NCBI GenBank assembly: GCA_963777435.1
Contig: CAVZQT010000003.1
Location: 1,674,001 to 1,738,000 of the forward strand
Source: AP-15 sp963777435
GTDB taxonomy: Bacteria > Pseudomonadota > Alphaproteobacteria > ATCC43930 > CGMCC-115725
Length of the DNA stretch: 64,000 nt
Direction of reading: 5' to 3'
In this document: positions 35,020 through 44,355 of the stretch, piece after piece
Layout: every line of letters starts with the position of its first letter
Numbering within the stretch: the stretch's first letter is position 1
The notes under the pieces: generated by a model
Seen by the model: only the letters and a program-made list of their open reading frames with translations
Database searches by the model: none
What the model was told of the DNA's origin: nothing
Made by a program: the position numbers and the translations under genes

Positions 35020-36126
35020 ATGGATGAAGTCGAGTGCATCGTGGTCGGCGCCGGAGTGATCGGGCTCGCGGTGGCCCGCGCCTTGGCGCTAGCCGGCCAT
35101 GAGGTACTGGTGCTCGATCGCGCCTGGACCATCGGCTTTGAAACCTCGTCGCGCAACAGCGAGGTCATACACAGCGGCATCTACTACCCGAAGGACAGTC
35201 TCAAAGCGACCAGTTGCGTCGAGGGCCGCCGGCGGCTCTATGCCTATTGCCGCGACCACGGCATCGCCCATGCGCGGCTCGGCAAAATCATCGTCGCCTC
35301 CGACGAAGCGGAGATCCCGGCGCTTGAGAAGATCGCCGCCGCGGCACATGCCAACGGTGTCGACGATGTCGAACGTCTCGACGCCGCCGAGGCGCGCCGG
35401 CTCGAACCTGAGTTGCACTGCGTCGCGGCACTGTTTTCACCATCGACCGGCATTATCGACAGCCATGGCTTAATGCTCGCCTATCTGGGGGAGGCCGAGG
35501 CCGCCGGTGCAATGATCGTGTTGCGCACCCCGGTGCTTGCCGGGAAAGTCCGCGCCGACGGTTTCGAGTTGTCGATCGGCGGCGACGAGCCCGACACCAT
35601 CCGCTGCCGATACCTGGTCAACGCCGCGGGGCTCCATGCCCCGGCGCTCGCTGGTGTGATCCAGGATATCCCGGCGGAGACCATCCCGCCTGCCTACTTC
35701 TGCCGCGGCGTCTACTTCACGCTCAGCGGCAGGACCCGCTTTCGCCACCTCGTCTATCCGGTGCCGCCGCCTGGCGGACTCGGGGTCCACATCACCCTCG
35801 ACCTCGCCGGCCAGGCCCGCTTTGGTCCCGATGTCGAATGGATCTCGTCGGTCGACTACACGGTCAAACCGGGGCGCGGCGAGGCGTTTTACGCCGCGGT
35901 TCGCCGATATTGGCCCGGTTTGCGCGACGGCGCTCTTCAGCCGGGTTATGCCGGGATCCGCCCCAAAATCAGCGGCCCCACCGAGCCCGCCGCCGATTTT
36001 GTCGTACAGGGGCCCGCGAGCCACGGCGTACCGGGCCTCGTCAATTTGTACGGCATCGAATCGCCGGGGCTGACCGCGTCATTGGCATTGGCCGACGAAG
36101 TGGCAATGCGCCTGGCCGAGAACTAG
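35020..36126 (+). CDS. FAD-dependent oxidoreductase, L-2-hydroxyglutarate-oxidase-like
   Basis: 368 residues. The N-terminal FAD-binding motif is CIVVGAGVIGLAVARALA, followed by the conserved SSRNSEVIHSGIYYP, where the HSG and YYP residues are typical of the L-2-hydroxyglutarate oxidase / glycerol-3-phosphate-dehydrogenase-like DAO group. STGIIDSHGLMLAYLGEAEA and GYAGIRPKISGP near the end also fit. It probably oxidises a 2-hydroxy acid or an amine. The ATG at 35020 was chosen because GGAG lies 7 bases upstream; a GTG at 35008 is the open alternative. It is followed 121 bases later by alanine dehydrogenase. Confidence 0.87.
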   Translation: MDEVECIVVGAGVIGLAVARALALAGHEVLVLDRAWTIGFETSSRNSEVIHSGIYYPKDSLKATSCVEGRRRLYAYCRDHGIAHARLGKIIVASDEAEIPALEKIAAAAHANGVDDVERLDAAEARRLEPELHCVAALFSPSTGIIDSHGLMLAYLGEAEAAGAMIVLRTPVLAGKVRADGFELSIGGDEPDTIRCRYLVNAAGLHAPALAGVIQDIPAETIPPAYFCRGVYFTLSGRTRFRHLVYPVPPPGGLGVHITLDLAGQARFGPDVEWISSVDYTVKPGRGEAFYAAVRRYWPGLRDGALQPGYAGIRPKISGPTEPAADFVVQGPASHGVPGLVNLYGIESPGLTASLALADEVAMRLAEN

Positions 36127-36247
36127 CCCAAGCTGCAACGCCTTATATTCGATCCGCCTCTCCCCAGATCTTGTTCGGCTGTTCTATCCTCGGAGACGAG
36201 CCCGACTTGGACTTCTCCGGCGGCCGCAGCCGAGCGGAGGCGGGCCT

Positions 36248-37366
36248 ATGCTGATTGGTGTTCCAAAAGAAATAAAAACCCACGAATACCGCGTCGGCCT
36301 CGTTCCCGGCAGCATCCGCGAGTTGGTTCATCACGACCATCAAGTTGTGGTCGAAACCGGCGCTGGCGCCGGCATCGGGTTTGATGATCGCGCCTACGAA
36401 GCCGTCGGCGCGCGCATTCTGCCGACTGCGGCCAAGGTCTTCGCCGCGGCGGAACTGATCGTCAAGGTCAAGGAACCGCAGCGCATGGAGACCGAGCTGC
36501 TGCGGCGTGACCAAATTCTGTTCACCTATCTTCATCTCGCGGCCGACCGTGAGTTGACCGAGGCGCTGATCGGCTCCGGCGCCATCGCGATTGCTTATGA
36601 GACTGTTACCGACGCGCGCGGCGGCCTGCCGTTGCTGGCGCCGATGAGCGAAGTAGCGGGCCGGATGGCGGTACAGGTCGGCGCCCATTGTCTCGAGAAG
36701 GAACAGGGCGGCATCGGGGTTTTGCTCGGCGGCGTACCTGGCGTGCCCGCGGCCAAGGTCGTCATTTTGGGCGGCGGCGTCGCCGGCACCAATGCGGCGC
36801 GCATGGCGATGGGTATGGAAGCTTACGTTACGGTCATCGACCGCTCGCTGCCGCGGCTGTACGAGCTCGACCTGCAATTCGGCGCTCAGCTTCACACGCT
36901 GTTCGCGACGATGGAAAACATCGAGCATGAGGTGACCGCTGCCGATCTGGTGATTGGAGCAGTTCTGGTCCCGGGCGCCGCCGCCCCCAAGCTCGTCAGC
37001 CGTCCGCTGGTACGGGCAATGCGGCCGGGCACCGTGATCGTTGATATTTCGATCGACCAGGGCGGATGCTTTGAAACCAGCCGCCCGACGACCCACGCCG
37101 CGCCGACCTACATCGAGGAAGGCGTCGTGCATTATTGCGTGACCAACATGCCGGGCGCTGTCGCGCGCACTTCGACGGTCGCGCTCAATAACGCCACCCT
37201 GCCGTTTGTCTTGTCACTCGCCGACCGTGGCTGGCGGGGCGCGCTGTCGGAGGATTCGCATTTGCGCCGCGGCCTCAACGTCTGTCGTGGGCGGGTTACG
37301 TATGCGGCGGTAGCAAACGCATTCGGGCTGGCGCTGACATCGGCTGAGGCCGCACTGTCCGGCTGA
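36248..37366 (+). CDS. ald: Alanine dehydrogenase
   Basis: 372 residues. It interconverts L-alanine with pyruvate and ammonia using NAD. The N-terminus MLIGVPKEIKTHEYRVGL, the catalytic His in LFTYLHLAAD, the nucleotide-binding VVILGGGVAGTNAARMA and the catalytic Asp in SIDQGGCFETS are all present. The length is standard. No dedicated Lrp/AsnC regulator is adjacent, although ald genes often have one. The ATG has a GGAGGCGGGCC ribosome binding site. Confidence 0.95.
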   Translation: MLIGVPKEIKTHEYRVGLVPGSIRELVHHDHQVVVETGAGAGIGFDDRAYEAVGARILPTAAKVFAAAELIVKVKEPQRMETELLRRDQILFTYLHLAADRELTEALIGSGAIAIAYETVTDARGGLPLLAPMSEVAGRMAVQVGAHCLEKEQGGIGVLLGGVPGVPAAKVVILGGGVAGTNAARMAMGMEAYVTVIDRSLPRLYELDLQFGAQLHTLFATMENIEHEVTAADLVIGAVLVPGAAAPKLVSRPLVRAMRPGTVIVDISIDQGGCFETSRPTTHAAPTYIEEGVVHYCVTNMPGAVARTSTVALNNATLPFVLSLADRGWRGALSEDSHLRRGLNVCRGRVTYAAVANAFGLALTSAEAALSG

Positions 37367-37494
37367 AAGCGTGTCGCGGCAGGCACGCATTCGATGTTTT
37401 CACCTTGTGCGATTTTTCTTCTATGGAAGCGCGGGCGATTTCTTCCTATCTGTCGGCACAAGCTCTCGTAGGGCAAGCATAGAGACGGGGGATA

Positions 37495-38139
37495 ATGACG
37501 CTGCTTCCGATGCTTCCTCTGCCGCGCTTCGATGAGTTGGCGGACTCGCTGTTCGGAATCGAACTACCAAGCCTAACCCATATTGATGACGCCGGGATTG
37601 CGGCTATCACCGATCTCTACCGCGAAATCTTGCCGGAGGGTGGCTCGATCCTCGACGTCATGTCGGGTTGGGTCAGCCACTTGCCACCCGAAATATCCTA
37701 CTCGCGCGTTGTCGGAATTGGCGACAACGCCTGCGAATTGGCGGAAAACCCATTTTTGGATGAGTGGCGGATCCAGGATTTGAATCGTGATCCGCGGTTG
37801 CCGTTTGGCGGCGGCGAGTTCGATGGCGCCACATTATGCGTCGCAATTCACCAGCTGACGCAACCGCGCGATGTGATCCGCGAAATCGGACGGGTATTGA
37901 AGCCCGGGGCCCCGCTCGTCGTCACATTCTCCAAGCGCTGCCGGCCGACCCGACCGATCGGCTGCTGGTGCCTACACGACGACACCGGCCATTTATGCTT
38001 GGTCGCCCGCCATTTCGCCGAGGCCGGGAATTGGGCGGATTTGCGCTGCCTCGATCGAACCCCGCCGGGTGGCGGCGATCCGCTTTACGCGGTTATCGGT
38101 CGCAGCCTCGGAGCGAGCCGTCCCGGCAGCGACGATTGA
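37495..38139 (+). CDS. Class I SAM-dependent methyltransferase
   Basis: 214 residues. The SAM-binding motif I is ILDVMSGWVSHLP, an acidic-loop region follows at IGDNACELAENP, and motif IV is in EFDGATLCVAIHQL with the post-motif helix VIREIGRVLKPGAPLVVTFS. This is the arrangement of small-molecule methyltransferases of the type-11 group. The substrate is unknown. It lies between ald and the convergent apt gene, 14 bases from the latter. Confidence 0.82.
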   Translation: MTLLPMLPLPRFDELADSLFGIELPSLTHIDDAGIAAITDLYREILPEGGSILDVMSGWVSHLPPEISYSRVVGIGDNACELAENPFLDEWRIQDLNRDPRLPFGGGEFDGATLCVAIHQLTQPRDVIREIGRVLKPGAPLVVTFSKRCRPTRPIGCWCLHDDTGHLCLVARHFAEAGNWADLRCLDRTPPGGGDPLYAVIGRSLGASRPGSDD

Positions 38140-38153
38140 GCACGCGCTGACAA

Positions 38154-38669
38154 TCAGCTGTCGTAGGCGACCATCGCGGAAAACGGGACATCGATTCGGT
38201 TTCGGCCCTGCAAGAAGCTGAGCTCGATGATGCATCCGGCTGCGGCAACGATCCCTCCTTGCCGCCGAACGAGATCGATCGCGGCCTGCATTGTGCCGCC
38301 GGTCGCGAGGAGATCATCGAGGACCGCAACGCGCTGACCGGGCGCAACCGCGTCGGCCTGCATTTCGATCGTGTCGCTGCCATATTCGAGATCATAGGTA
38401 AAGCGGACAGTCTCGCCGGGAAGCTTGCCTTGCTTGCGGATCATTGCAAACCCGCATCCAAGCGCATAAGCGACCGGCGCGGCAACTAAAAAGCCGCGGG
38501 ATTCGATCCCGACAAGAAGGTCCGGCTGATGCGGGCGCAGCAATTCGGCGAGCTGCATGACGGTTGTTCGCCACGCATGCGGATGCGCCAGCAAGGTCGA
38601 GATGTCGTAGAACAAAATCCCGGGCTTGGGGAAATCGGGTATCGACCGGATATGTTGCTTCAGATCCAT
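38154..38669 (-). CDS. apt: Adenine phosphoribosyltransferase
   Basis: 171 residues. It salvages adenine to AMP using PRPP. It begins MDLKQHIRSIPDFPKPGILFYDIS, typical of Apt. The adenine-side motif is VGIESRGFLVAAPVA, the flexible loop KQGKLPG, and the PRPP loop VAVLDDLLATGGTM. The frame is open far upstream, but the family start and a GAGGACGG site fix the ATG at 38669. It is convergent with the methyltransferase and divergent from the mla operon. Confidence 0.94.
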   Translation of the reverse strand: MDLKQHIRSIPDFPKPGILFYDISTLLAHPHAWRTTVMQLAELLRPHQPDLLVGIESRGFLVAAPVAYALGCGFAMIRKQGKLPGETVRFTYDLEYGSDTIEMQADAVAPGQRVAVLDDLLATGGTMQAAIDLVRRQGGIVAAAGCIIELSFLQGRNRIDVPFSAMVAYDS

Positions 38670-38769
38670 AGAACCGTCCTCGGCGATCGATCGCGTGCGA
38701 TGGGTATGGGGCGCCACGCCGCATAACGGTTTTTTGCATGGTTGGAAAGGTCTCGCCCGCCGCTCGCGA

Positions 38770-39948
38770 ATGCTTATCTTGAGCGCGGCCATGGCAGCAG
38801 CAGCAACCCTTGTCGAAACCGATGACGCCGACCAGCTGGTGCTGAGGGCCGGGGGAGAATGGCTCGTGGCAACGGCGGCCGAGCTCGACAGCAAACTGCG
38901 GGCTCTAAAACTGCCGCCGCATCGGCCAGTGACGATCGATCTCGCCGGAATCAGGCGCATCGACAGCGCTGGCGCCTGGCTATTGCTGCGCACCGAGCAC
39001 GATCTGTCGGCCCGCGGCAACCCGGCCCAGATATGCAATCTCGCGCCGATGTTTGCGCCGCTGTTCGAGCAAGTCCGAGCCGGCGGAGACCTGGAAGCCC
39101 GCACCCATCCCCGCCCCGATCGCCGCACGCTGCTTCGATTTTTTGCCCAGATCGTTGGATTTTTTGTCCATATCGGGGAAATCACTTTCGGCCTCTTCCG
39201 CCGCGCCTACAGCATTCTCGGCTTTTTCGGCCTCGTCTGTGTGACGACGAGTCGCCTGGTTCTCCACCCAGGCCGGTTGAGGCTGACCGCGATGGTCGCT
39301 CAGATGGAGCAGACGGGCGTCAACGCGCTGCCGATCGTCGGCTTGCTGTCGTTTCTGATCGGGGTCGTTATCGCCTATCAGGGTGCCGATCAGCTGCGTC
39401 GCTTCGGCGCGGAGATCTACACCGTCGATCTGCTGGCAATCAGTATTCTGCGCGAGCTTGGGGTCTTGATGACCGCCATCATTATTGCCGGCCGCTCCGG
39501 CAGCGCGTTTACCGCCCAGATCGGCACGATGCAGATTAGCCAAGAGATCGACGCGCTGCGCACGCTTGGCCTCGACCCCGTCGAGGTGTTGGTAATCCCA
39601 CGCCTTTTTGGACTCCTGCTGACCCTGCCGATGCTGACCTTGTACGCCAACCTAATGGGATTGTTCGGCGGCTGCCTGATGGCCTGGGGCGTGCTCGGAA
39701 TTTCGATCTCTCAATTTGTACGCGAGCTACAGTATGCAGTCAGCGTTCGAACGTTCTGGGTTGGACTGTCCAAAGCACCGATTTTTGCAGGCATTATCGC
39801 GATGATCGGTTGCTATGAAGGCCTGCAGGTATCGGGAAGCGCTGAAAGCGTTGGCCGGTTGACCACATTGTCGGTTGTCGAATCGATCTTTCTCGTGATC
39901 GTGACAGACGCCGCCTTCTCCGTCCTCTTCTCCACGTTGAAAATCTGA
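38770..39948 (+). CDS. mlaE: MlaE-type lipid transport permease with N-terminal STAS-like domain
   Basis: 392 residues from the ATG at 38770 (38791 is an alternative; neither has a strong ribosome binding site). Residues ~1-110 form a STAS/MlaB-like domain (PVTIDLAGIRRIDSAGAWLLL). The rest is the MlaE permease: FFGLVCVTTSRL, GVVIAYQGADQLRRFGAEIYTVDL, then GRSGSAFTAQIGTM and GLSKAPIFAGIIAMIGCYEGLQV. The MlaFE(D) complex moves phospholipids between membranes. Fusion of MlaB-like and MlaE domains is common in alphaproteobacteria. mlaF follows after 2 bases. Confidence 0.93.
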   Translation: MLILSAAMAAAATLVETDDADQLVLRAGGEWLVATAAELDSKLRALKLPPHRPVTIDLAGIRRIDSAGAWLLLRTEHDLSARGNPAQICNLAPMFAPLFEQVRAGGDLEARTHPRPDRRTLLRFFAQIVGFFVHIGEITFGLFRRAYSILGFFGLVCVTTSRLVLHPGRLRLTAMVAQMEQTGVNALPIVGLLSFLIGVVIAYQGADQLRRFGAEIYTVDLLAISILRELGVLMTAIIIAGRSGSAFTAQIGTMQISQEIDALRTLGLDPVEVLVIPRLFGLLLTLPMLTLYANLMGLFGGCLMAWGVLGISISQFVRELQYAVSVRTFWVGLSKAPIFAGIIAMIGCYEGLQVSGSAESVGRLTTLSVVESIFLVIVTDAAFSVLFSTLKI

Positions 39949-39950
39949 CC

Positions 39951-40766
39951 GTGGACAATCATCAGCCGATCATCAGCGTGCACGGCCTCGTAAACCGCTT
40001 TGGAAGCGAAACCGTGCATGACGGGCTCGATCTGGATGTATTCCCCGGCGAAGTTCTCGGCATTGTCGGTGGGTCCGGCAGTGGGAAATCGGTTTTGCTG
40101 CGGACCATCATCGGGCTTAATCGACCAGTCGAAGGCGAAGTTGAGGTTTTCGGGACGGATATTCTAAACATGAGCGAAAGCGAGCAGCATGAACTGGAAC
40201 AGCGCTGGGGTGTCCTGTTTCAAGACGGTGCATTGTTTAGCTCGCTGACCGTCATGCAAAACATCGAGGTGCCGCTCAGAGAGTTTTTTCGCATGCCTCA
40301 GGCGCTGATGGATGAGATCGCGGCCCTGAAGATCGGCCTTGCCGGCTTACCCGAGGATGCCGGAACCAAATTTCCGGCGCAGCTCTCGGGCGGCATGCGA
40401 AAGCGAGCCGGTTTGGCGCGCGCTCTAGCCGTCGATCCCGAAATCGTTTTTCTCGATGAGCCCACGGCAGGTCTCGACCCGATCGCCGCCGGTGAGTTCG
40501 ACGATCTTATCCGTGATTTGAAAAGTAGCCTCGGGTTGACGGTCTTTATGGTCACGCACGACCTCGACACGCTTTTCGCAATCTGTGATCGCGTCGCGGT
40601 GTTGGTCGACAAGAAGATCCGGGTCGGCACGCTCGACCAGTTGTTGCAAGACGATCACCCGTGGATACATTCCTATTTTCACGGGCCGCGTGGTCGCTCC
40701 GCAAAGCTTGCCGCTGAGCGCTTGCCGCATCGAACGGCCCCTGTCGCGGCCCCAACATCGGCCTGA
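39951..40766 (+). CDS. mlaF: MlaF-type ABC ATPase
   Basis: 271 residues from a GTG two bases after mlaE. It powers the lipid transporter. Walker A is VGGSGSGKSVLL, the Q-loop is in LFQDGALFSSLTV, the signature is QLSGGMRKRAGLARAL, Walker B is IVFLDEPTAGLDP, and the switch His is in MVTHDLDTLF. The FQDGALFSSLTV and GGMRKR variants are typical of MlaF rather than other ABC ATPases. Confidence 0.95.
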   Translation: MDNHQPIISVHGLVNRFGSETVHDGLDLDVFPGEVLGIVGGSGSGKSVLLRTIIGLNRPVEGEVEVFGTDILNMSESEQHELEQRWGVLFQDGALFSSLTVMQNIEVPLREFFRMPQALMDEIAALKIGLAGLPEDAGTKFPAQLSGGMRKRAGLARALAVDPEIVFLDEPTAGLDPIAAGEFDDLIRDLKSSLGLTVFMVTHDLDTLFAICDRVAVLVDKKIRVGTLDQLLQDDHPWIHSYFHGPRGRSAKLAAERLPHRTAPVAAPTSA

Positions 40767-40795
40767 AGGAAAGCCGATACAGTCGGAGAGGATGG

Positions 40796-41740
40796 ATGGA
40801 AACGCGCGCGCACTACGCCGCGGTGGGAGCATTTGTAGTTATTGTTGTCTTTGCCGGATTCGCCACACTGTTATGGCTGGGCCGCATCGAATTTCGTCGG
40901 GAACTGCAACCCTATTATATTTTCTTCAGAGGCTCAGTCGCCGGCCTCAGCCGCGGTTCGGCAGTGCAATATAATGGAATTCCGGTTGGACGCGTCACCG
41001 ATATCCGCGTCGACAAGGACAACGTCGCGCAGATTCAAGTAACAATCGAGGTTGACGGCAATCTCGTCGAAATCAAGACCGATGCGCGCGCTTTTCTGGA
41101 AACAAATATCTTGAGCGGGGTTTCGACGATTTAGATACGCGGCGGCACACAAAATGCGAGCGTTCTGGAGGCTGAAAAGGGTCACAAGTATCCGGTCATA
41201 AAGGCGGGACAGAACGAGTTGGAAGAGGTGAAGGCCTCTCTTCCGGCACTGTTGGGCGAGTTGAAAGAAGCGTCGCAAAGATTGAATTCGATGCTCGACG
41301 ATCGCAACCGCCAAGCGGTCGCCGACACCTTGCAAAATCTGCGAACCGTAACCGCGGCATTTGCCGATCACAGCCAAGATGTCGGCCTGATCCTCGGCAA
41401 TGCGAATGCCAGTTTCGTCGAATTGAAGTCGTTGCTTCACAATGTCGACCAAAGTTATACAGCGCGCGGCGGACTAAAAGACCAAGTATCGCAGACGCTT
41501 AAAGATTACGATCGCGTGGCCGCGAATCTGACCGATACGGCCCATCAATTGCAGCAGATACTCGGGGAAAACCGCTCTGGCTTGAGAAATTTCGTCCAAA
41601 CGACGCTCCCCGGCGTCGATGACTTTGTCAATGATGCGCAACGTCTGGCAGAAAATCTGAACCAGTTCGTTCTGCAGCTGCAGCGCGACCCGACGCGCCT
41701 GCTGTTCGGAGACCGGCGGCAAGGATACCAGCCGCGATGA
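40796..41740 (+). pseudogene. mlaD: MCE-domain (MlaD-type) protein with an in-frame amber stop
   Basis: The frame from the ATG at 40796 has one N-terminal membrane helix (AFVVIVVFAGFATLLWLG) and the MCE domain (FRGSVAGLSRGSAVQYNGIP), then reaches TAG at 41132-41134 after SGVSTI. In the same frame it continues with IRGGTQNASVLEAEKGHKYP and a long helical tail to a stop at 41740. Relatives usually have Gln at this place in the ISGV-x-x-IQ-x-x-GG region, so the stop looks like CAG changed to TAG. Unless suppressed or misread, the substrate-binding subunit is cut to 112 residues. The lipoprotein gene downstream overlaps its end by 4 bases. Confidence 0.85.
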
Positions 41741-42387
41741 TCGGCCCGGCACCGTCGATCGGGCGCCGATGCCTGGCGGGAGTCATCGCGATCGCAGTGG
41801 CAGGCTGCTCGAGCCTTTTTGTGTCGACACCGCCCGGCAAACTCTACCGGCTGACACCCGCCGCCAACTTTCCGGCGAACCTACCGCATGTTAGCGCGCA
41901 GCTGGCGATTGATCTGCCGCAGGCCCCCGCCGGTATCGACACTAGCCGGATTGCGCTCAGCAAATCGCTGTTGACCCTCGACTATTTCGCCGATTCGGAA
42001 TGGACCGACCGAGTGCCCGACCTGATCCAAAACCTGTTGCTCGCGTCCTTTGAGAATAGCGGTGCGGTCATCGGTGTCGACCGGAACTCGGGCGGCCTGC
42101 GCGCGGACGTCATCCTCCGAACCGAAATCCGCCATTTCGAGGCGGTTTATCAAACCGCGAACGGTCCGCCACAGGTCTGGGTCGAGCTCATCGCTCGGCT
42201 CGCCGCGGTGCCAGGCCGCACAATCGTCGCGGAACGTCGTTTTGAGCAGCGCGCGCAAGCGGCAGCAAACGACGTGCCCTCGATCGTCGCTGCCTTCGAC
42301 GCGGCAACCGACTCGGTGTTGCGAGACATTGTCGTCTGGACGCTCAGCAATCCCGCTTTGTCGCGAGGGCGGCGCCAGCTAATGTGA
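41737..42387 (+). CDS. ABC-type transport auxiliary lipoprotein of the mla operon
   Basis: 216 residues with a lipoprotein signal, AGVIAIAVAGC, so Cys24 should be lipidated. The mature protein (KLYRLTPAANFPAN, then IALSKSLLTLDYFADSEWTDRVPDLIQ) resembles the PqiC/YmbA-like auxiliary lipoproteins that sit with MCE transporters at the outer membrane. It starts with ATGA, overlapping the MCE gene stop, and so is translationally coupled to it. Confidence 0.87.
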   Translation: MIGPAPSIGRRCLAGVIAIAVAGCSSLFVSTPPGKLYRLTPAANFPANLPHVSAQLAIDLPQAPAGIDTSRIALSKSLLTLDYFADSEWTDRVPDLIQNLLLASFENSGAVIGVDRNSGGLRADVILRTEIRHFEAVYQTANGPPQVWVELIARLAAVPGRTIVAERRFEQRAQAAANDVPSIVAAFDAATDSVLRDIVVWTLSNPALSRGRRQLM

Positions 42388-42417
42388 CCACGTTTCGTTC
42401 GCATCGGGGGTGGCCGA

Positions 42418-43242
42418 GTGGCGGCAACAAGAAACATTTCAAAGCTGCAGATAAGCCCCGCGGAATTCGCCGGCATGCGAGTTGCGGCCGCTACAATCAA
42501 GCGTATCCGGGGTGCATTGGCAGATCACGAAGGCATCCTTGGCGCCTTAGCAACCCACCCCGGCCTGTTGGCTGAGTGGCAGCATTATCCACCGGGTGAA
42601 GTCTACGATCCGCAGACCCATGCGCAGTATTTTTATCACGTTCACCCGCCGTCGCAGCACTCACCGCATGAGCATGGGCACTTCCACACCTTTCTGCGCG
42701 CCGAGGGTATGCCCACGGGCGTAGCCCCGCTTATCCTTCCCGAGACCGCGGTCGCCCATACTTCAACGGCGCCACCGCAGGCGCCGCCGCTAAAACACGG
42801 TCGCCGTGACGAGGTCAGCCATCTCGTTGGCATTGCCCTCAACCGCGGCGGAGAGCCCATCCGGATGTTCACGACAAATCGATGGGTCACTGGCGAAACC
42901 TGGTACCGCGCCGACGACGTCATCAAAATGCTCGAGTGTTTCCGGTTTAGCGGTGGCGCCGGGCTCAACGATTGGGTCGGTGCGATCGTCGCACTGTTTC
43001 GCCCGCAAATCGCTTGGTTGCTGCGCCGGCGGGATGAGACGGTAACCGGCTGGCGACAGCGTCGCCGCACAAATGTATTCGAAGACAGTCGGCTCGAGGT
43101 GACATCGAGTTTTGATGTCGATCTCGATGCGCAATTCGACTTTATCGACCAGCTACAAGCTGGCGCCGGCTCTGCTCCTGCGAGTCGCTCGGTGCGGCTG
43201 CCCCGAATGACCGAAGGCTGGGGAGAAGGCCACACCCATTGA
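42418..43242 (+). CDS. His-rich uncharacterised protein (DUF6969-like)
   Basis: 274 residues from a GTG. A His-rich central segment, YPPGEVYDPQTHAQYFYHVH, followed by HEHGHFHTFLRAEGMP, is the most striking feature and could bind metal. The flanking VSHLVGIALNRGGEPIRMFT and RWVTGETWYRADDVIKML stretches look like a folded alpha/beta domain. The pattern recalls the DUF6969 family; I am only moderately sure of that name. No signal peptide. It lies 30 bases after the mla lipoprotein gene, possibly in the same transcript. Confidence 0.65.
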   Translation: MAATRNISKLQISPAEFAGMRVAAATIKRIRGALADHEGILGALATHPGLLAEWQHYPPGEVYDPQTHAQYFYHVHPPSQHSPHEHGHFHTFLRAEGMPTGVAPLILPETAVAHTSTAPPQAPPLKHGRRDEVSHLVGIALNRGGEPIRMFTTNRWVTGETWYRADDVIKMLECFRFSGGAGLNDWVGAIVALFRPQIAWLLRRRDETVTGWRQRRRTNVFEDSRLEVTSSFDVDLDAQFDFIDQLQAGAGSAPASRSVRLPRMTEGWGEGHTH

Positions 43243-43263
43243 CTGGCGGCATGCCGCTCGCGA

Positions 43264-43506
43264 TCAGTGGGAGGGCGCCTCCGGTTCGCGCGGCGGCAGG
43301 TTGTGGAAGTTGAGACAGTCTTTGAGTTTGGCTTCGCGCTTCACGTTCGCCTCCGGCGAAAAATCGGGATAGGCCGTCTGCGCTTGCTTTGCACAGACAT
43401 CCATCGTCTTCCATTTCTGAAGCGCCATCGTACCCTGCCCGGTCGCCTGCGCCGCACCGGCGACCAGGATCAGCGTTGTCCCCAATGCATAGGCCCGCCA
43501 CCACAT
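43264..43506 (-). CDS. Small exported protein
   Basis: 80 residues with a signal peptide ending near GAAQATG. The mature ~60 residues contain two cysteines (MDVCAKQAQTAYPDF and KLKDCLNFHNLPP) that could form a disulfide, and are otherwise charged and helical. The ATG has TTGAGGG upstream. Unknown function; it is convergent with the His-rich gene (22 bases apart). Confidence 0.7.
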   Translation of the reverse strand: MWWRAYALGTTLILVAGAAQATGQGTMALQKWKTMDVCAKQAQTAYPDFSPEANVKREAKLKDCLNFHNLPPREPEAPSH

Positions 43507-43653
43507 TCGCCCTCAACTCCTGCCGACTGAGCTCGTTTGGAAGTAATCGCGCAATCTCGCTTGTACACCCGATTTTTCGCATCGCCCGCGGTTGCGTCTA
43601 CCCCCAATCTAAGGCTCCATAGGGGCAGCGGGAACAAACGCGGAGTGGCAGCG

Positions 43654-44274
43654 ATGCTGAAGATTTGGGGCCGGAACACATCGTCGAATGTGCAAAAAGT
43701 GCTGTGGTGCTGCGGCGAGCTCGCGATCCCGTTTGAACGGGTCGACATCGGCGGGCCCTTTGGCGGCAATCAGGATGCGGAATATCTCGCGATCAATCCG
43801 AACGGTCTGGTGCCGACCATCCGGGACGGCGATCTGATACTGTGGGAATCAAATACGATTTGCCGGTATCTCGCATCGACGCATAACGGCGAGCGGCTCT
43901 ATCCGCCCGCTCCCGCCGAGCGCGCCCATGTCGAACGATGGATGGACTGGCAGCTATCCACGATCGGGCCGCCAATGGGGGCACTCCTCTATGGCCTGAT
44001 CCGGTCCAAGCCGGAGCAGCGCGATCATGCCGCGATCGAAGCCGCCCGCCGGAAGGCGGTGACTGCCTGGACAATTATCGAGGACGCGCTTGATGGCTCG
44101 CCCTTTCTTGCGGGCCCCGAATTGACCTTGGCGGAAATCGCGTTGGGGACTTTGGTATATCGTTGGCATGCTTTTCCGGTCGAACGGCCGCCCCTGCGCA
44201 GGCTCAAATCATGGTATGACCGCATGCGCGAACGCCCGGCGTTCAAAACCTATATCGAGATTCCGATCACATAA
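43654..44274 (+). CDS. Glutathione S-transferase family protein
   Basis: 206 residues. The thioredoxin-like N-terminal domain starts MLKIWGRNTSSNVQKVLW, where Ser/Asn in the first loop is the likely glutathione-activating residue, and contains NPNGLVPTIRD and the ESNTICRYLA glutathione-binding helix. The all-helical C-terminal domain ends with FLAGPELTLAEIALG and the WYDRMRERPAFKTY tail. The ATG at 43654 has CGGAG 9 bases upstream. Substrate unknown. Confidence 0.92.
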   Translation: MLKIWGRNTSSNVQKVLWCCGELAIPFERVDIGGPFGGNQDAEYLAINPNGLVPTIRDGDLILWESNTICRYLASTHNGERLYPPAPAERAHVERWMDWQLSTIGPPMGALLYGLIRSKPEQRDHAAIEAARRKAVTAWTIIEDALDGSPFLAGPELTLAEIALGTLVYRWHAFPVERPPLRRLKSWYDRMRERPAFKTYIEIPIT

Positions 44275-44355
44275 TCGTGAGCAGCTACCCTGGGAATTGC
44301 GTGTTTGGTTGGGAGTTCTCTTTGAGTTGTGCCTGCGTACATTGAGGGGGCTGTA

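Noticed and set aside
42405..42425. GGGGTGGCCGAGTGGC, resembling the 5' part of a Leu/Ser tRNA
   Set aside because: No matching acceptor stem, anticodon arm or T-arm follows; the bases are the start of the His-rich protein gene.
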